Source: Erythroxylum novogranatense (lineage: Eukaryota; Streptophyta; Magnoliopsida; Malpighiales; Erythroxylaceae). Taken from it: DNA of 64,000 nt. Positions within the stretch are counted from its first letter, which is position 1. The number at the start of each line of letters is the position of its first letter. Positions 1-15,100 of this stretch are shown here, piece by piece. Location of the stretch: contig CM057230.1 of assembly GCA_029891385.1 (NCBI GenBank), positions 21,394,847 through 21,458,846 of the forward strand, written 5' to 3'. The notes under the pieces were generated by a model that searched no databases, was not told the DNA's origin, and worked only from the letters and a program-made list of their open reading frames with translations. A program made the position numbers and the translations under genes.

Positions 1-182
1 TGTGGATTTCTCATACCCTCTTGATGCCTTTTGACATTTAGTTTTATTGATAGAAGTTAGATACCAAAAAGGTCATCCTCCTTTCCTTTTCTTTTTGTTA
101 CTGCAGCAATTTTTTTCCCCAGATTTTGATTTGTAAAGTATCAATTTTACAAAAGTTATTTATATCTTAATCATTTCCACAG

Positions 183-3100
183 GCGGTTCTTGGAGAAGCA
201 TGTAATGTTGATACTACCTTTGCAGACTCTTTAGAATTATTTGGTGGTGGGCAAGATGATCCTGTCGGTGTTTCAATAGGAGGTTGTTTAACATTTTATT
301 TTAAATGCACTTGTTATTGGGATTGCCTCGATCTCTCCTCTTTCTCTTTCTCTCCCCAGACAAACATATTCACATATACACACACATGCAGACAAATAAA
401 CAAACACGCTGAAACACACTTAAACTTACACTCACACATACACATACACGATGGATAAACACATAAGCATGCAAAGGATGCTTTTTGCAAGGGATGAGGA
501 AGGAAAGCAAGCAGGGATGTAGGTTTTACTATCTAGAAGGGATAAAATAATTTTAAGTCTTGGATCCTGGGTTCCCACGATCTGTTACAAAATGGACTTC
601 AAAGTACCACTTGGAGTCTATCTAGACTTACAAACAAATGATTAATTTATTCTGTAGCTTCAAGACATGAGAGGTATAACTATTGTTGCAGTTCCTTTTC
701 ACAAACCTTTATCCTTACATAACTTAGAGGTGCAGTTCCTAACTAATATATCCGCATGCTCTCTCAATGTCCATCTTAATGACTGTGCTGTTTTGTTTTG
801 TTCTTTGATTTAACTACCTACGATTTCACTAGATATCCTACACTGTCTATAACTGTTTTCTTAATGGATGTACTGTTTTCATATCACCTTCTTCAGTTTC
901 AATGCGATACATTGGAACTGTTATATTGGTGCCATATTGAAGCCTTCTATAAAATATAATGATAACAAAACTTCCCAAGTTCTCGCCTAACGATACGTAA
1001 ACCGACTTTCAGCTAAGATTCAAGGCTTTGACATTGTGTGTGCCTTTTTCGGTAAAAATTGCCTTGATTGATTCCACCCTTTGTTTCCTATCACAGTTTT
1101 TGTTAGAGAATCACTTCTCCTGACAGTTTACATCGGAGTTGGTTCTTGTGCCAAAGTTTATGAATTCGCCTTGGATGGACCCTCCTCTCCTTTCAATGCC
1201 CATGATCACATAAAAAAAGTGGATGTTTAGTGTCATTGTTAAACGACCATTTCACTACAATAGCTTAAGCTGTTGTGTGAGGTCAACTCAATTGGTTTTA
1301 ATATTCTCTAACACACCCCCTCAAGTGAAAACCCTTTGGGCTTGAAACTTGCACAGGCCTACTTTACCTTGTACTTAATTTAATTAGAATAGGTGGGTGG
1401 TAGGATTCGAACTCATGACCGTTTGGTCATAGAGGCTCTGATACCATGTTAAACGACCATTTCACCACAATAGCTTAAGCTGTTGTGTGAGGTCAACTCA
1501 ATTGGTTTTATATATTCTCTAACAGTCATCAAAACTTTTTTCTTCATCTCAGAGATCTAGAGTTTTATCTGCTTGAAACATTTTCCTCATATTCACAGAC
1601 ATGTCTCTGTTTGGTGTTCTATATAGAGTTTCAGATAGCTTTGAATTTCATCAGGATCTAGTGTTTTGTTTGGGAAAATGTCATAAGATTTACTTTTCTT
1701 TCCATTAAGCAGTTCCTATAGAATCTGTTGGCCACATTCCTTCTTCCCGAACACATAAAATGTGACAGAAACCCAATGAATTGTTTTATTTTCACTTGCT
1801 TGCATTTAGGAACGTTACAATAATATATAGATTGTAATTACTGGTCAGTCTTGGTTCCATTCTTATTCATTTTTGCTGCTAAATCAGGTCCAGTCATAAC
1901 CAAGTTCGTCAATGCGTTTCGTGAACTTTCTACTTACAAAGAGCTTCTTCGTTCCCAAGTGAGTGCTCAATTTACAGTTTTACCTTAGAGGTTTTATTGA
2001 CCCATCAGTTATGTGATCTGAACAACGTGTTTGAACAAAATGAAGACTTTCATATGTCACATTTTCCCTTTACTTGGCTGGTTCATGTAACATGTTGTAT
2101 ATGAATCATAAAAAGTCATTTGTCATAGGTAGAGCATGTGCTGATTGATCGATTGACGCACTTTATGGATATTGATCTTCGAGATGCAAAGGTGCTTCAA
2201 TTTGTCTCTCTAACACTTTACTTCTTTTGCCCTTGGTAATGTTACAAGTTATACATGCTTTTATTGCAGGAGTCTCGTAGACGCTTTGATAAAGCTAATC
2301 ATGCTTACAAACAGGTATTTAAGAACACATTGAAAAGGATTACTCTTCAATATTAATGGGTAAAAATAGGTAAAAAATAGGATTTCTGAATACATGATGG
2401 TTGTATGAATTAACTCTTCCATGCAATTTATTGTACAACTTGTGCTTTTGACGTTGGATTAGTCTAGATAGTTGGATTAAAATACCACCTGTTGGTCCAA
2501 GTGGCAATGAGCTTGGTTCCCCTCAAGCAAGATCTCGGGTTTGAGTCTTGTGGATGGAACAAGCAGGCACTGGGAGAGCTTTACCCCCCTGGTGGGTCCA
2601 CCACACTCAACCTGGGTTAGTTGGGGCCTAATTGTGGCTTCCAGGGCACTGGTGATCGTCAAACGAGAAGGAATAAGTTTCTAAGATTTCATCAAGATTC
2701 CTTGTGCATAAGTAATTGAAGCAATTGTGGTTTACTCTTTTCAGTTGCAGAAACTTTGACTTCTTGTTGAATTCTAATTGCTTGAATTAATCAACTTTAC
2801 TATTTGATTTAATAGCTTGAATGAATCAACTGTTATGGTCACGCTTGAACTATCACCGGTGAAGTGAATTCCTTAGTTCAGCACTGACGCTTATTAATAA
2901 AAAGAAACCAACAGCATAAACTTTTGGTACCTGAAATGAGGTCTACCAACATTTCTGAGTCCACACTGTCAACCCAACTTAAAATGAAACTTTAAAGCTG
3001 AACTTAAATGAAAACTTCAAGAATAAGTGAAAAAGAAACTTTAGGACAAACAAAATAAAAATATTTGGTATAAAAAGAACTATAAATAATACTATGGTGG

Positions 3101-6100
3101 CACTGTTCATCCTACAGTATTAAAACAAACTAATAAGTGAATATGTGAACAGTGTCACGTTGGTAATGTTCACCTTGTTATGATAGTTATCCTCTTTTTG
3201 CTTTTCAGGGTTTTTCTGGCTTTAGTACCATGCCCAAGAACTATTTAACTAAAAAATTTGAACTGTTCATTGAGATTCAGAAATAGATTATGTATTATTC
3301 TAACCCACCTCTTCACATAGTGGGGAGAGAAATCACAACCAATTACAAATTCAATGTTAACAACACAATTGGAACATGGGGCATCATAGTCATACAAGGT
3401 TCTAATACCATGTTGTGAAAATTTTCAACCCAAAAGTTTATGCTATCACACGGGACTTTTGGGTTCAAATATCATTCTGATAGAGCTTAATCTAATGTAA
3501 ATTCCTTTCATTGTGCTGTTGTGGTAGCACTTGAAACATGCTGGGGAGGTTGTTCTTGCATTTTGGTGTTTTGAAATCTTCATTCTTCTTGTTAAATTTG
3601 CTAGCAGTTCTGTGTGATTTTGAGAACTGTTATTCCACACACAATGAAAACTCTTACAATCCTGAACTTGAAGCTGCTAATGCTTCTATACCAAAGTTTT
3701 CTGTTCTTGATTTTTCTGAGTGTTTGTCAATGTTGCAATTAAGAATGCCTAGAGTTTTGTGAGTTTGAGCAAGCAATAAATTTGGCCAACTAACAGAGGC
3801 AGTAACATCCATGTAGCAAGCAGAAATGTTGTCTCTATACCTCTACGAGTAGTCACATCTTCATTTCTTGACAAGGTCGATTTTCTAATGGCTAGTATTT
3901 TCTCATTGGTCATTTCCAGTCACGTGAGAAATTTATGTCCTTGAAGAAAAATACACGTGGAGACATTGTTGAAGAATTTGAAGAGGTATATCCTGTCTTT
4001 TCTTTGCTATTCAAACAGCAGTTTTTTCCTTTAAGCCTTCAATTATTGTGAGCTAGGAGGTGAACCTTAATTTGCCACGGTAGGTATAAAAGGGAGCTTA
4101 TTGAAAGCTGGGGTTTTAAGATACCAGTTATTTTTCAATGATAATTCATGAACTCTATGTATGTAAAATGTTAGACTTGTGATGCTTAAAATCTCTGGAC
4201 TTGAAATTAAAGGTCTCTAAAACTGGCCTGTTATTTGAGTCCTTCTGTCTGTAACCAAAATTTCTACTATTTTATGAACATTTTTGGCAAGAAAGGTCTA
4301 AAGGAGCTTCCAGAACATCAACTTGAAGTGATTTTGGATTTTTGCATGTCTTTATCTGTAAATTAACAGCTTGCAAAAGCCTATTTTTGGTGTATTTCTT
4401 TTTTTTTAATTACTAAATAATTTCTTGCAAGGAGGTTCAATTTGCAAAATAAGTATTAATTGACACCAAGGATTTTGCACTTTTCACTTTTTCTTTTGTT
4501 TTTATGATTGCAAATTGTGTAAATCTTCAGACTTACTACAGTGCGATTGGTGGTGAATTTAAAGAAGAAAACTTTTCATTCATATTTTCTCTGTATTTTT
4601 TTATGCTAAATGTTGTCTACCTCAGGTTCTTTGCATATATGTTCCATTCTTTAGATTTTGGAGATGTTAATCTGTCTGCCATTGTCATAATATGAGACAT
4701 TGGATGCATTTGTCTTTACTTTCTTTTCCTAATTATTTTGTATTTTGTACGTCTGTTGACAAGTTAAGGAACACTATAATTCTTGCTTTTGCAGGATCTG
4801 CAGAACTCTAAGTCAGCATTTGAGAAAAGCCGCTTTAACCTAGTGCGTTTTTTTTAAATTCTGCCCCCTTCTTTTACCAATTACTTTTGCCATATAACTT
4901 TCTGCTCCTAAGGATCATTAATCTTTGGTCTCAAGGAACTCAGGTAAGTGCACTCATGAATATTGAATCAAAGAAGAAGTACGAGTTCCTGGAATCCATA
5001 AGTGCAATTATGGATGCTCATCTGAGATATTTTAAGCTGGTACAGTTTATATTCTTAGTCAAACTTTAAGTGCTTGTTTGATTTACTGTTTAATGTAAAT
5101 TACTTTATAACTGACTAAAGTTTCCTGGATAATGTTCAATAATTTTTCATGTTATTTTATCCAAGAGAAGTTATGGTGTTTAAATACTTAGATTAAAAGT
5201 CATATGCTGGTGCTTTTGGATAGGAGAGGCAGACTTAAAAGATTTTTATGATGATTAGAATTTTGGTGCTATATCTAAATGCTTTTTCTTTTTCGTATTA
5301 ATCCTTCAAAATTATGAGGCCTCTCATGCTTCTTTGTGTCTCTTTCACCATGTTTCTTTATAAAATAAATGCATTCTATTGATTGTTTTATGTGTATATA
5401 TAGTGGACCAAGAAAGATATATGTATATATTTTCAAATCCATTTTAGGATTCATTATGTGCAATATATATCCAGATCAGTAAATATATACACTAGGAGAT
5501 TTCAGATGCATATCGTCTTAAAAGTTACCATACTTCTTTTCTTTCCGCATTTTATTTAAAAAGGTGATAATTCTCATAATTTAACACAGGATTGAATTTG
5601 TCAAATTAAATGTTAACAGCAGTTTGAATTACTTTAAACCAGATAATTTGCAAAAATGCACCTTCTTTGATTAAAGTTCTTTTGGAAATATGAAATAAAA
5701 TCAAGATGTTCTTCAAACTGTAACTCTCTTATTTAAAATTATGCTGAAAATGTTACATGATTAATGGACAAACCCTAATTTGGTAATTGTGAAATTAGGA
5801 TTCAAGAAGATGAAGAAGAATAGAGAGCTTGAGAGAGAGTTGAGAGAGAACAATATATTGTTAGTAGTTGTTTCTGTTACACATCTACTAGCCGTCACTC
5901 CCTTCCATTAGTTTGTTTACAAGTCTCGCTATCCTATGCTTCATTAAAACGAGCTATGTTGTTTTGACTTAGCTCAAGACTACTCCAAATGATGTCGTTG
6001 CTTGCTATCCTGCTACTTCCGCTGTTCATTATCGTCTTCCTACTCTGAACAACTTGTTGCTTGCTATCTGGTAGAACTAGAAGGAAATAAAGAATACGCT

Positions 6101-9100
6101 TTGGAAAGGAAAAATACGATTGTTTATTGAATGCAAATAAACTGATATAGAGAGTACTTGAGAATCTCACAGACAACCACACTAGTAACAAAAGACAATT
6201 CGAGCTGCCTAAACTCCAAGAATATATTTAAAAATAGAAAGATTGCACACCCCAATGACAATTACTATAGACCTATTTATAGACTTGACTCCTAGAGACG
6301 TAATTGTAGATTACAACAAGTAACCCAAAAATTCGGAAACTAACAAGTAACCCACTCCTACTGAAAATCTGAAACTACCAACTCTTCCTATTTTTCCGCC
6401 AATAACTGCCAACTAATTACATTATCTGCTCTTGACTTAGTTTTCTTGCGAAAGTATATCTTTAGTGGTCTATCACTATCCTTCTGTTACTACTGCTGTT
6501 CATCGTCATCTTCATACATCTTCTCATTTATCACTTCATTCTGTAGCAGAAAATATCTTCACCAAATAGTGAATGAAAAATTCTTGATTTAAGATTCAAA
6601 TCTCTTGGTTGTATGACTAAAATTAACTTTTGCTCTGTGATGTAGGGGTATGATTTATTCAGCCAAATGGAGCCATTTATTCACCAGGTATGGATAAAAT
6701 TATGTTTGCAATTGGTTTTGCAAATATAAATAAGATGAGATTTGATTGCTTTTCCATTTTGCGTACACGTACTTTGCTTTTAGGTATTGTACATGAGATG
6801 CTAGATTGGTTACCTGTTCATAAATATATCTTCTGATCTTAGTTTAAATATCCTGACTTAATGTTTGAAGTTTGATTTCGACTTAGTTTAGAAGAGTATC
6901 TTGAGGCCATTATAAACTTTTGGATTTGATATCTGATTACCAGACACAGAAGACTAAAAATTGACATGCTGATTTTATGTTTGCTTTCTAAGATAGTTTC
7001 TTAGAGATCGTGCAAATCTTTTCTTAAATTTAACCAAATCATGAATAAGTTTAATATGATTATCATGCATTTTTAGACAATTTATTGCAAGATATGCATC
7101 TAAACAAACTAAAATGTTGAAAATGAATATACTAAATATTAAAGTCACACAGTTTCCAATCCAATAAATTTTTTATGAATCCGAAGGAATAGAATTTTAT
7201 TTGATAATTTTCCTCAATACTTCCATGAGGATTCAAACTGACATCCACCTCTCTCTTGGGTTTTGAATTCCTCTATGTTTAAGGTCTATAAATGTCTTGG
7301 GAAATAATCCAAGAGCTTCCTCTCTATTTTGTGTAGCATTTTACTAAATCCTATAAGTTGATATTCATCATATCTTTGTCCCATAAAATGACTTCTAAAG
7401 TTTTTCCATTTTCTCTCTAACAAAATTTAAATAGTTCAATTTTTTTGCTTGGTTAAGTGTTTTCTGTAAATTGAACTAGTAATGAGCATCTCTATGTTGC
7501 AGGTCTTAACATATGCACAACAATCGAAAGAACTGGCTAATATTGAACAAGATAAACTTGCAAAAAGGATTCAAGAATTCAGGACCCAATCTGAGCTGGA
7601 TAGCATTCGGGCTTCATGTAACCTAGAACCTTCAGTGGGTGCTGATGGCACTCATGTTGTTGGTATGGATTCTTACAGAAACATGGAAGCAATTATGCAG
7701 TCCCCTGCTGATGGGGAGGTAAATAATCTGTTTGCAACTTAGCTCTTTCGTGACTGAAACTATGAAAACATAGATTTTGTTTGATTGACGTTAGCTACAT
7801 GGTTTCCTTCGATTCATTGTTATCTCTATAATCCTTAAGCAATTCCTATTTCTTTTTTATCTAGTTCAAAATCTACTTTTTAAACCAGAGTGGATCAAAA
7901 TCCAACACGAAAGGCAATTAGAAAGCAAAGACTCACTGCTTAATGGTCTACTTTTACATTATATCCTTCCACTTGGGTCAACTTCCTTTCTCTGTAAATG
8001 ATGTCGGACAGAGTGATTTCGACGTAATTTCTCATGTCTCTGGTGAATGACAATGCTTTTGAAGGTTTTCTTGGTTATGAAGGGCAATCCTTGAGGGGAA
8101 GGGTTTAGTGTTTGAAACAATAAGAGAACTTATTTGATACCTATAACTTCAGAAGTCAGAGGTTAAACATGCCTTTTTCAGTGTGCATATGTCCATTCTC
8201 ATTCCAAATTTTAGGAGTGGATTCTGATGTAGTGGAATTTTCCTTCTCTTAAATTGATATGATTGAATGATGCACTTGTTATTCTAAAATTTTTTTTTGT
8301 TCCTAAATTATGGTTAGCTTGTTGATGAGTTTCTCTCTTTCTACGGGCTGTATATTCAAACTTCATTGTGCCTCTAAGTTTTTAGTTACATGTTATGCTT
8401 CGCACTATTTCAGAGGTTAGCCTTGAGACCAATTTTGCTTTATGATCTGCATCCGTGTATGCTCATGCATGTGCGTGCTATGTACATATATGTACTCATA
8501 ATGAAGTTTCATACACATTTATGCTATGTACATTGACATAAGCTATAATTGTTCTTCTTAAATTACAAAATGTAATTATAGCTGTTGACTTTTGGTTCTT
8601 TGTGCAGGTGGATGTCTCAATTGAGTAGTGATGATCCTTCTAATTTCTTCCTGCTTTATTCATTTGTAGGTCCATACTATTAAGAAAGGATATCTACTAA
8701 AACGTTCTAGTTCCAAGGGAGATTGGAAGAGAAGGTTCTTTGTACTAGACAGTCAAGGGACTTTATATTATTACAGAAACAAGGGTCTCAAACTGACGGT
8801 ATACTGTACCTTCGTATTTCTTGTCCTCAACAAAATCAAATGATAATGTATCAAGATCCTTTACTCATTTATAGGTCCATACTGTATTTTACATGGTCTG
8901 TTCTTGCTAAAAATGCGAGTGTGTGTCAGAGGTGGAATAATCTCACTGATTTTGGTTATCATGAGAACTTACTAATGGATATTTTAGTCAATTTTGCAAC
9001 TGTGGTAGATATATCATTCAAAACTTAATCGAGTTCTGCTAGGTGGTGGTGTTTTCAAATATGTTTTCTAAACAAAACCAGTGTTCATCAAATGCAAAAG

Positions 9101-12100
9101 GAAGTCTTTTTTGCAAGTTTTCCAATTGTTGATATTTCGTATGGTTGCATGGGTAATTGATAATGTACTAAAAGATTAAAACTTCTCTTTGAAATAACAA
9201 CTGGACACTTGCATTTTACCAACTTGTGTTGTATTATACTTACTGGATCTGCTGGGAGGTCGGATCAATTTGTAAGTAGTTGTGTTGTTGAACTGTTATG
9301 GGTTGACATATTTCTATAATTGTAGCTGTATGGCACTACCAATGACTAAACAAATACTGTAATTGCTTGTTGGACTTTTTGATTGTAACTTAAAGATGTG
9401 ATAGAAGCACAAATGGAGTTTATGGGATTGGCTACCCATGTGAATTGTCAAAAGTTTGATGGCCACTTGACCTAATTTGTGAAAGAGTATTGATACAGAA
9501 TTCTTGGTTCAAGGGACGAAGTTTTATATATATAGTATAAGATGTGATGAGATTTACTTTTAGTAGGGTGAGTGTGTTGGTGGTTCAAGAGAACAAGTTA
9601 TAAAGTTGAACTTTCGTTCTTCTACAGATTTTCATTCAAGAGAGCATGACTAGTTGTACATATTCTAAATAATTTGGCTTATTTTTGGAATGGTATGTAG
9701 CCATCCAAAATTTTTTTGTTTAACTGGGTGGCTATGATTTGAGGAATTAAAGATGAAGAAATGGACTTAGCATTATGCTGCAGAAGTGTCACAAGTTTGC
9801 TAGGCATCTTGTACTCCTGAAGGATTTGGACTATTAACTTCTCTCTTTGTTTATGAGTGTACAGCATGTACTTTGACCATTCTTATCTAGGATTACTAGG
9901 CATATCATCATAATGATAACACTGAAATTTTGTTGGTCGAACTCCAGAGCGTAAGAGAACAATCTATCAAGAGAGCCATAAATGAGCAGTGTTTATTTGA
10001 GTAAGAACACTGTACTAAGTTGTGTTTGAAAGCTGGGGAATGGTTGTGCTTAAGCCACTCTTGAAGCTAATAATTCGTGTTAGCTGGGTGTCCATTTGGG
10101 AAGAGTGCTAGCATCTGGTTTAGAGTGGCATCATGATTCTAGGTCAGATTGTATGTGTCTTCTGTTGGCATAGTAACAAGGGATATTTCTTCTTGCCATT
10201 AGTTTTGCCCATTAACCAACAATTTTCGTCTGCATTTACATTGCCCATTAACCAACAATTTTCATCTGCATTTACATTGCCCATTGAACTTAATTCACCC
10301 GTAACTATGTATGAAATTTATGTTGGAAGTCTCATAATTATGTAGGGCTAAGGAGCTACTTTTCGTTGAATATGAAAACGTATTGTTTCTTTAACTTGCA
10401 CAGGGATTCCGTCATCGGCCATCTGCATCTGCAGAACAAAACAGCGGTGTATTTGCCAGATTTCGTACAAGGCATGGCAGGGTTTCTTCTCTGGGTGAAG
10501 GAAGTTTAGACTGTTGTTTTATTGATCTCCGTACTTCAACATTAAAAATGGATGCAGAGGACACGGATTTGCGGCTTTGCTTCAGGATAATTTCCCCATC
10601 AAAAACTTACACATTGCAGGTAAATTAATTGGTTGAGTAATGGCACATACTTTGTTTTTTAACTATGTAACACTTTTCTCAATTTACATATGTTTTGATC
10701 TGAGCCATAAATGGTTAATTTCAAGGTCCAAATATGCAATGTATGATGCAGATTACAGTACAATTTTTATCCAGTAAAAAAGTCAATCAAAACAAATGTT
10801 AGATGAAATTAAGCTTTTTCAATGAGAGAAATTTATAGGTCATGTTTGGTTTTGTCAGGCTGAAAATGGAGCAGACAGATCAGAGTGGGCAAACAAAATC
10901 AGTGGAGCGATTGCTTCTCTTTTGAACTCTCATTTCCTGCAACAGGTTAGTCTTTGCAGGGCATTGTGTTTTCACATGGTTCAGGTTCTTGCTAACATAA
11001 AAGTTATGCTGCTCTTTAGTCATATCGAACACTGAAGCATTTGGAAATTAATGAATCTGCAAGCATTGCTTCCTCTGATTTTGGACAACTCCATTGTGGT
11101 AAACAATCAGTAGATAACATAAAGGCCAACAATAGAGGTGATTCTGTCTCTACTATTCTTCGAAAGATAAGTGGAAACGAACTTTGTGCTGAGTGCAGTG
11201 CTCCTGAGCCTGATTGGGCATCTCTTAATCTTGGCATATTGTTGTGTATTGAATGCTCTGGTGTTCACAGAAATCTTGGAGTTCACATATCAAAGGTACA
11301 TTCTCTTCTGAGCAGAGGTTGAAACTCCATTCTTTCTTTGGTCGCTTTAAGTTGCGAGATAGCAAATTTTTTCGTTTCTGAAGTATGTTTGCAGAATAGT
11401 TAGCTGTTTGAGATTGCCAGTTTAACAAGTGTTTGGATCATAAAACACAAATTATGCTATAATGCCTCTAGACAAGTTATTTATATATTTAAGGTAACAG
11501 AAGAAAGAAGTATCCATCCGTCAAGCTCTCCCTTTGTGTTGGAGAGACTTGTAGATTGTTACAAGATAACAGAGATTTCTACACCAGGCTAGTGTACACT
11601 AGATGGTTTATCAACAGATGCCCTTTTCAACTGCAAGTCTCTGGATAATAGAAAGAGCAGGAGGATTTAACAAAGCATTCGAGTTGAAAGTAGTTTTATT
11701 TTTTGGCAAGGATAGTCCTACAAAGTATGATGGCTGGTTTTGTAGTTCTTGAAGTTTTCCAATTATAAGCTAGGTTTTTGTGAACACTAAGATAAAACAG
11801 TATCTTGATGCCATTTAACAGGTGTGTGCTAAAGTGTTGTGACGTCTCTTAGGGAACCACAATATTGTTTGATAAAAAGATTCAATATGATTCTTGGGGG
11901 ATGCCATACTTTGTCAACAAAAGTGGAAGAAAACTGTCTGGTTGATACTTATCTTGCTTCTAGATTATTTTGGAGATAGTTTGCTAATCCTTCCTTGAAT
12001 TCGAAAAAGTAGAAATTTTAATGAGGGAAGGAGCTATGACAATGCTTTATATGTGTAAGGAAAACAATTTTGGATGCCTTAAAATAAAAGCCCTTCTAGT

Positions 12101-15100
12101 CAAGTTACTAGCCAAGTCAGTAGTCCTATTATTGTCACTGGTGTTTTTTAATGTCTATTGTTATTATTTCATAAGGATATAGGAACCAATGTCAATTCTT
12201 TTGAATGTTGACCGTAATTTTCTTTTGTTAACTACTGAATGTGGAAGATTTAAGATTTCCAGGCTTGTGGGCAATAAATGTTCTTTTTCCATACTTAAAT
12301 CTTCTTATATGAGGTTTTTGGAATCCCATGTTTGTATGCTTTCTTATTTAGTTTCAATTGCCATGTTAATGAACCATGATGGTTTTTAGATGGATTCACG
12401 TGACTAGTTAGTGGAATGTCTTCGATAAGTTATTATTTGTAAGGTTTTCATGCAGAGTTTCTCTTCTTGCTTTTTACTTCTTTATTGATTTCCTTTTTAA
12501 TTCCCTTAGGCTTAGTACGTTTTGTTATCTTTACCATCCAACGTCAATCACTCACCTTAAATGTATAAATCTCTGGACATGATATTTGCTAGTTGAAGAA
12601 CAAGTGTGAAGTGAAAACTGATTGAACCAATTTATGCTTTAACGTGTAGGTGAGATCGCTTACTCTTGATGTGAAGGTATGGGAACCTACAATTTTGGAA
12701 TTGTTTCAGAGTCTTGGCAATGCCTATTGCAACTCAGTTTGGGAAGGATTGCTTATGCCAGGAAGTGAAAGGTAAGACCTCTGTCGTCCTTAATGGATCT
12801 CGTTTGGTAAATTAAAAACCATGGAGACATTTAAATTTTGTTATAAACTATGAGGATTACCAAGTTGGTTTTGGTATGTGCTTGACCAAAGAATCAGCTA
12901 TGTTTTAAAACAATTCTGTAAAGAATATGTCAATATGCACAAGTTTTCTTGCTCCACTCTACTCTTTTTGGCCTTTAGATGATCAGTAAGCATAACCTTT
13001 TATTTGGAAAATAAATGTTGGAGTGTATAAATGTGGCAACAAACAAAGACTTTCCTTCTGATATGCATTTCCTTATCTTCCCTCTTTCTTTTTTGAACCT
13101 TTGGTATCGTCTACTAAGTAAATCAGCTTTAAGAATTTAGATGATGTGAAACAGTAATGATTGCAAGGTTGACCCGTTGCTACATTACTTAAGAGGCTTA
13201 TATTTTGTATTCATATATACTGGAAGCACAAACACACATACACTTGACACATCTTTGTATCTTTTGCTCGATGCCTCTTTTAACTTTGTTGTCTATGCTT
13301 GTTATTTTGTTAAAAGGATTATCATTTTAAACTCCAGATGTTAATATGAAAGGCTGTTTTTGTGAACAATTCCATTTTTTGATCATATAAGTTGGTTTTT
13401 CATTCTCAATGTAATGGCAATAAATTACTTCTGCAATTCTTCTGCTTCATGATCTTCCTCATGGAACAATCCCGTGCAGAGTGAGGGAACCAAATAGCAC
13501 GTCAATTAAGAAACCATGTGCTAAGGATGACTTTCATTGTAAGGAGAAATTCATTCAAGCAAAGGTACTTCACGAAATTCTTTACTTGCAGTGGATTTCC
13601 TTGGTAGTATCTTGGAAGCTATAATAAAACCTCGAGCATTCTGTGAAGCAAAAATATATGTCAAGGGTTTGAATGTTGAAGTCAACAGTGCTATTCTCTA
13701 GTTATTATTTTCTCCATCTGTCTCTCTGCCACACGTCAAAAACTTCGAATCATGTCTTCACAGAGTTGGAGTTCAATTTTAATTCAGTAGGACAGAGTCT
13801 CTTAAAACATGGTTTTATGTGCATTTAATATTTTCTCAAGGAATGATTAGTTGGTTACCTTTCATGTACTCCTCCCTATTTCTTTAATATTTATCTGTCA
13901 TACTTTTAGTGCATGCTTCTTGTACCAAAATTTTACAGTTCGGGTTTAACGTCACCAGTACTGTTTAAGATGTTCGTGCATCTCAACAAGACTCCTACTG
14001 GATTGAATTTGCATATTGAGGACCATGTAGAGTGGGAATTTTTCAAGTAAAATCTATTTTTCAATATCCTAAGGGGTTAGTACAATTGATAAGGATAGGA
14101 GCTCCATTTTCTTGTTAGCCAGGGGTTCAGTTCCTCTAGGAATCACTGCAGGGAAAACTTCTGAACACATTAAACTGATGTAGAGCAGTGCACCCTTAAA
14201 ATGATCCAAAGGAGGGGGTTTAGTTTCAGACAAAATCCTTCTTTGGCTACTCCTAGCCACACGACCTGAAAAGTAACTCTAGTTTTGTTTTTACTGGATT
14301 TTGGTGTATAAAACTTATGAAGTAAGAAATTGATTGTCTTCTATTTATTGAAAGAGATTGATTTGAAATTTTAAATAACATAATAAAATACTGAAAAGTA
14401 GATCAATATTTGCTAACTAAGAAACTGTAGGACATCATAAGTTCATGGCAGAGAGGCATTGTTGAAAATATCCATGTCACGAGAGGCCTTACTGTATTTT
14501 ACCTTTAAGTTTACAAGTGAGTCGGAGGTTGACGTGCCAGCTGGATTTCCCCAAGCAAGCTCACTCTCAGCAAGATCTTCCTTCCAGAGTGTATCGTGAG
14601 GAGGTTGTTTACCGTAGGTGGAATGGAGAGGAAGCATTGAGCATGATTGTTTTGACAAGAAAGGAAAAAGTTCATTGTTTCCAGATTATCCTGCACTGTT
14701 TCTTCCCAACTGGAAAAGAACTTGTCATTGAATTTGAGCAAGTCTTGCCTCACTCTTGTGGGTGCTCAATATATTTTTCCTGACTTACATTGCCAACTAG
14801 AGTTGAGTGTGCCACTAATCAAATTTTATCGTTTATAGGTCAACATGCATAACAACTAGGCATTTGTAATACGTTGCGCTTTCTCTACAGAACTACATTG
14901 ATCAAAACCTGGGAAAAAGAATATAATGGTCACCTGAATTTCCTTTGAGTAAATTTCATGTGCTGCAAAAAAACATTTAGACATTTATGGTCTCACTAAC
15001 TTACCATTTTTTGTTTGTCATTGCCGGCTGGTTCGTATACAGTTTGAAATCTAAAACTAATTACCAGCTCTTTCCAGTATGCAGATAAAGTACTCGTCAA

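Noticed and set aside
3098..3158. Firm MITE call
   Set aside because: The inverted repeat is short and imperfect and no target duplication was found, so it is listed only as a possible fragment.
8723..9028. 101-codon + strand open frame
   Set aside because: It overlaps the AGD PH exon in another frame and runs on into the intron. The splice-consistent frame gives the PH motif instead.
14443..14783. Three overlapping open frames in both directions
   Set aside because: They lie in an AGD intron, overlap one another and show no recognisable protein motif.
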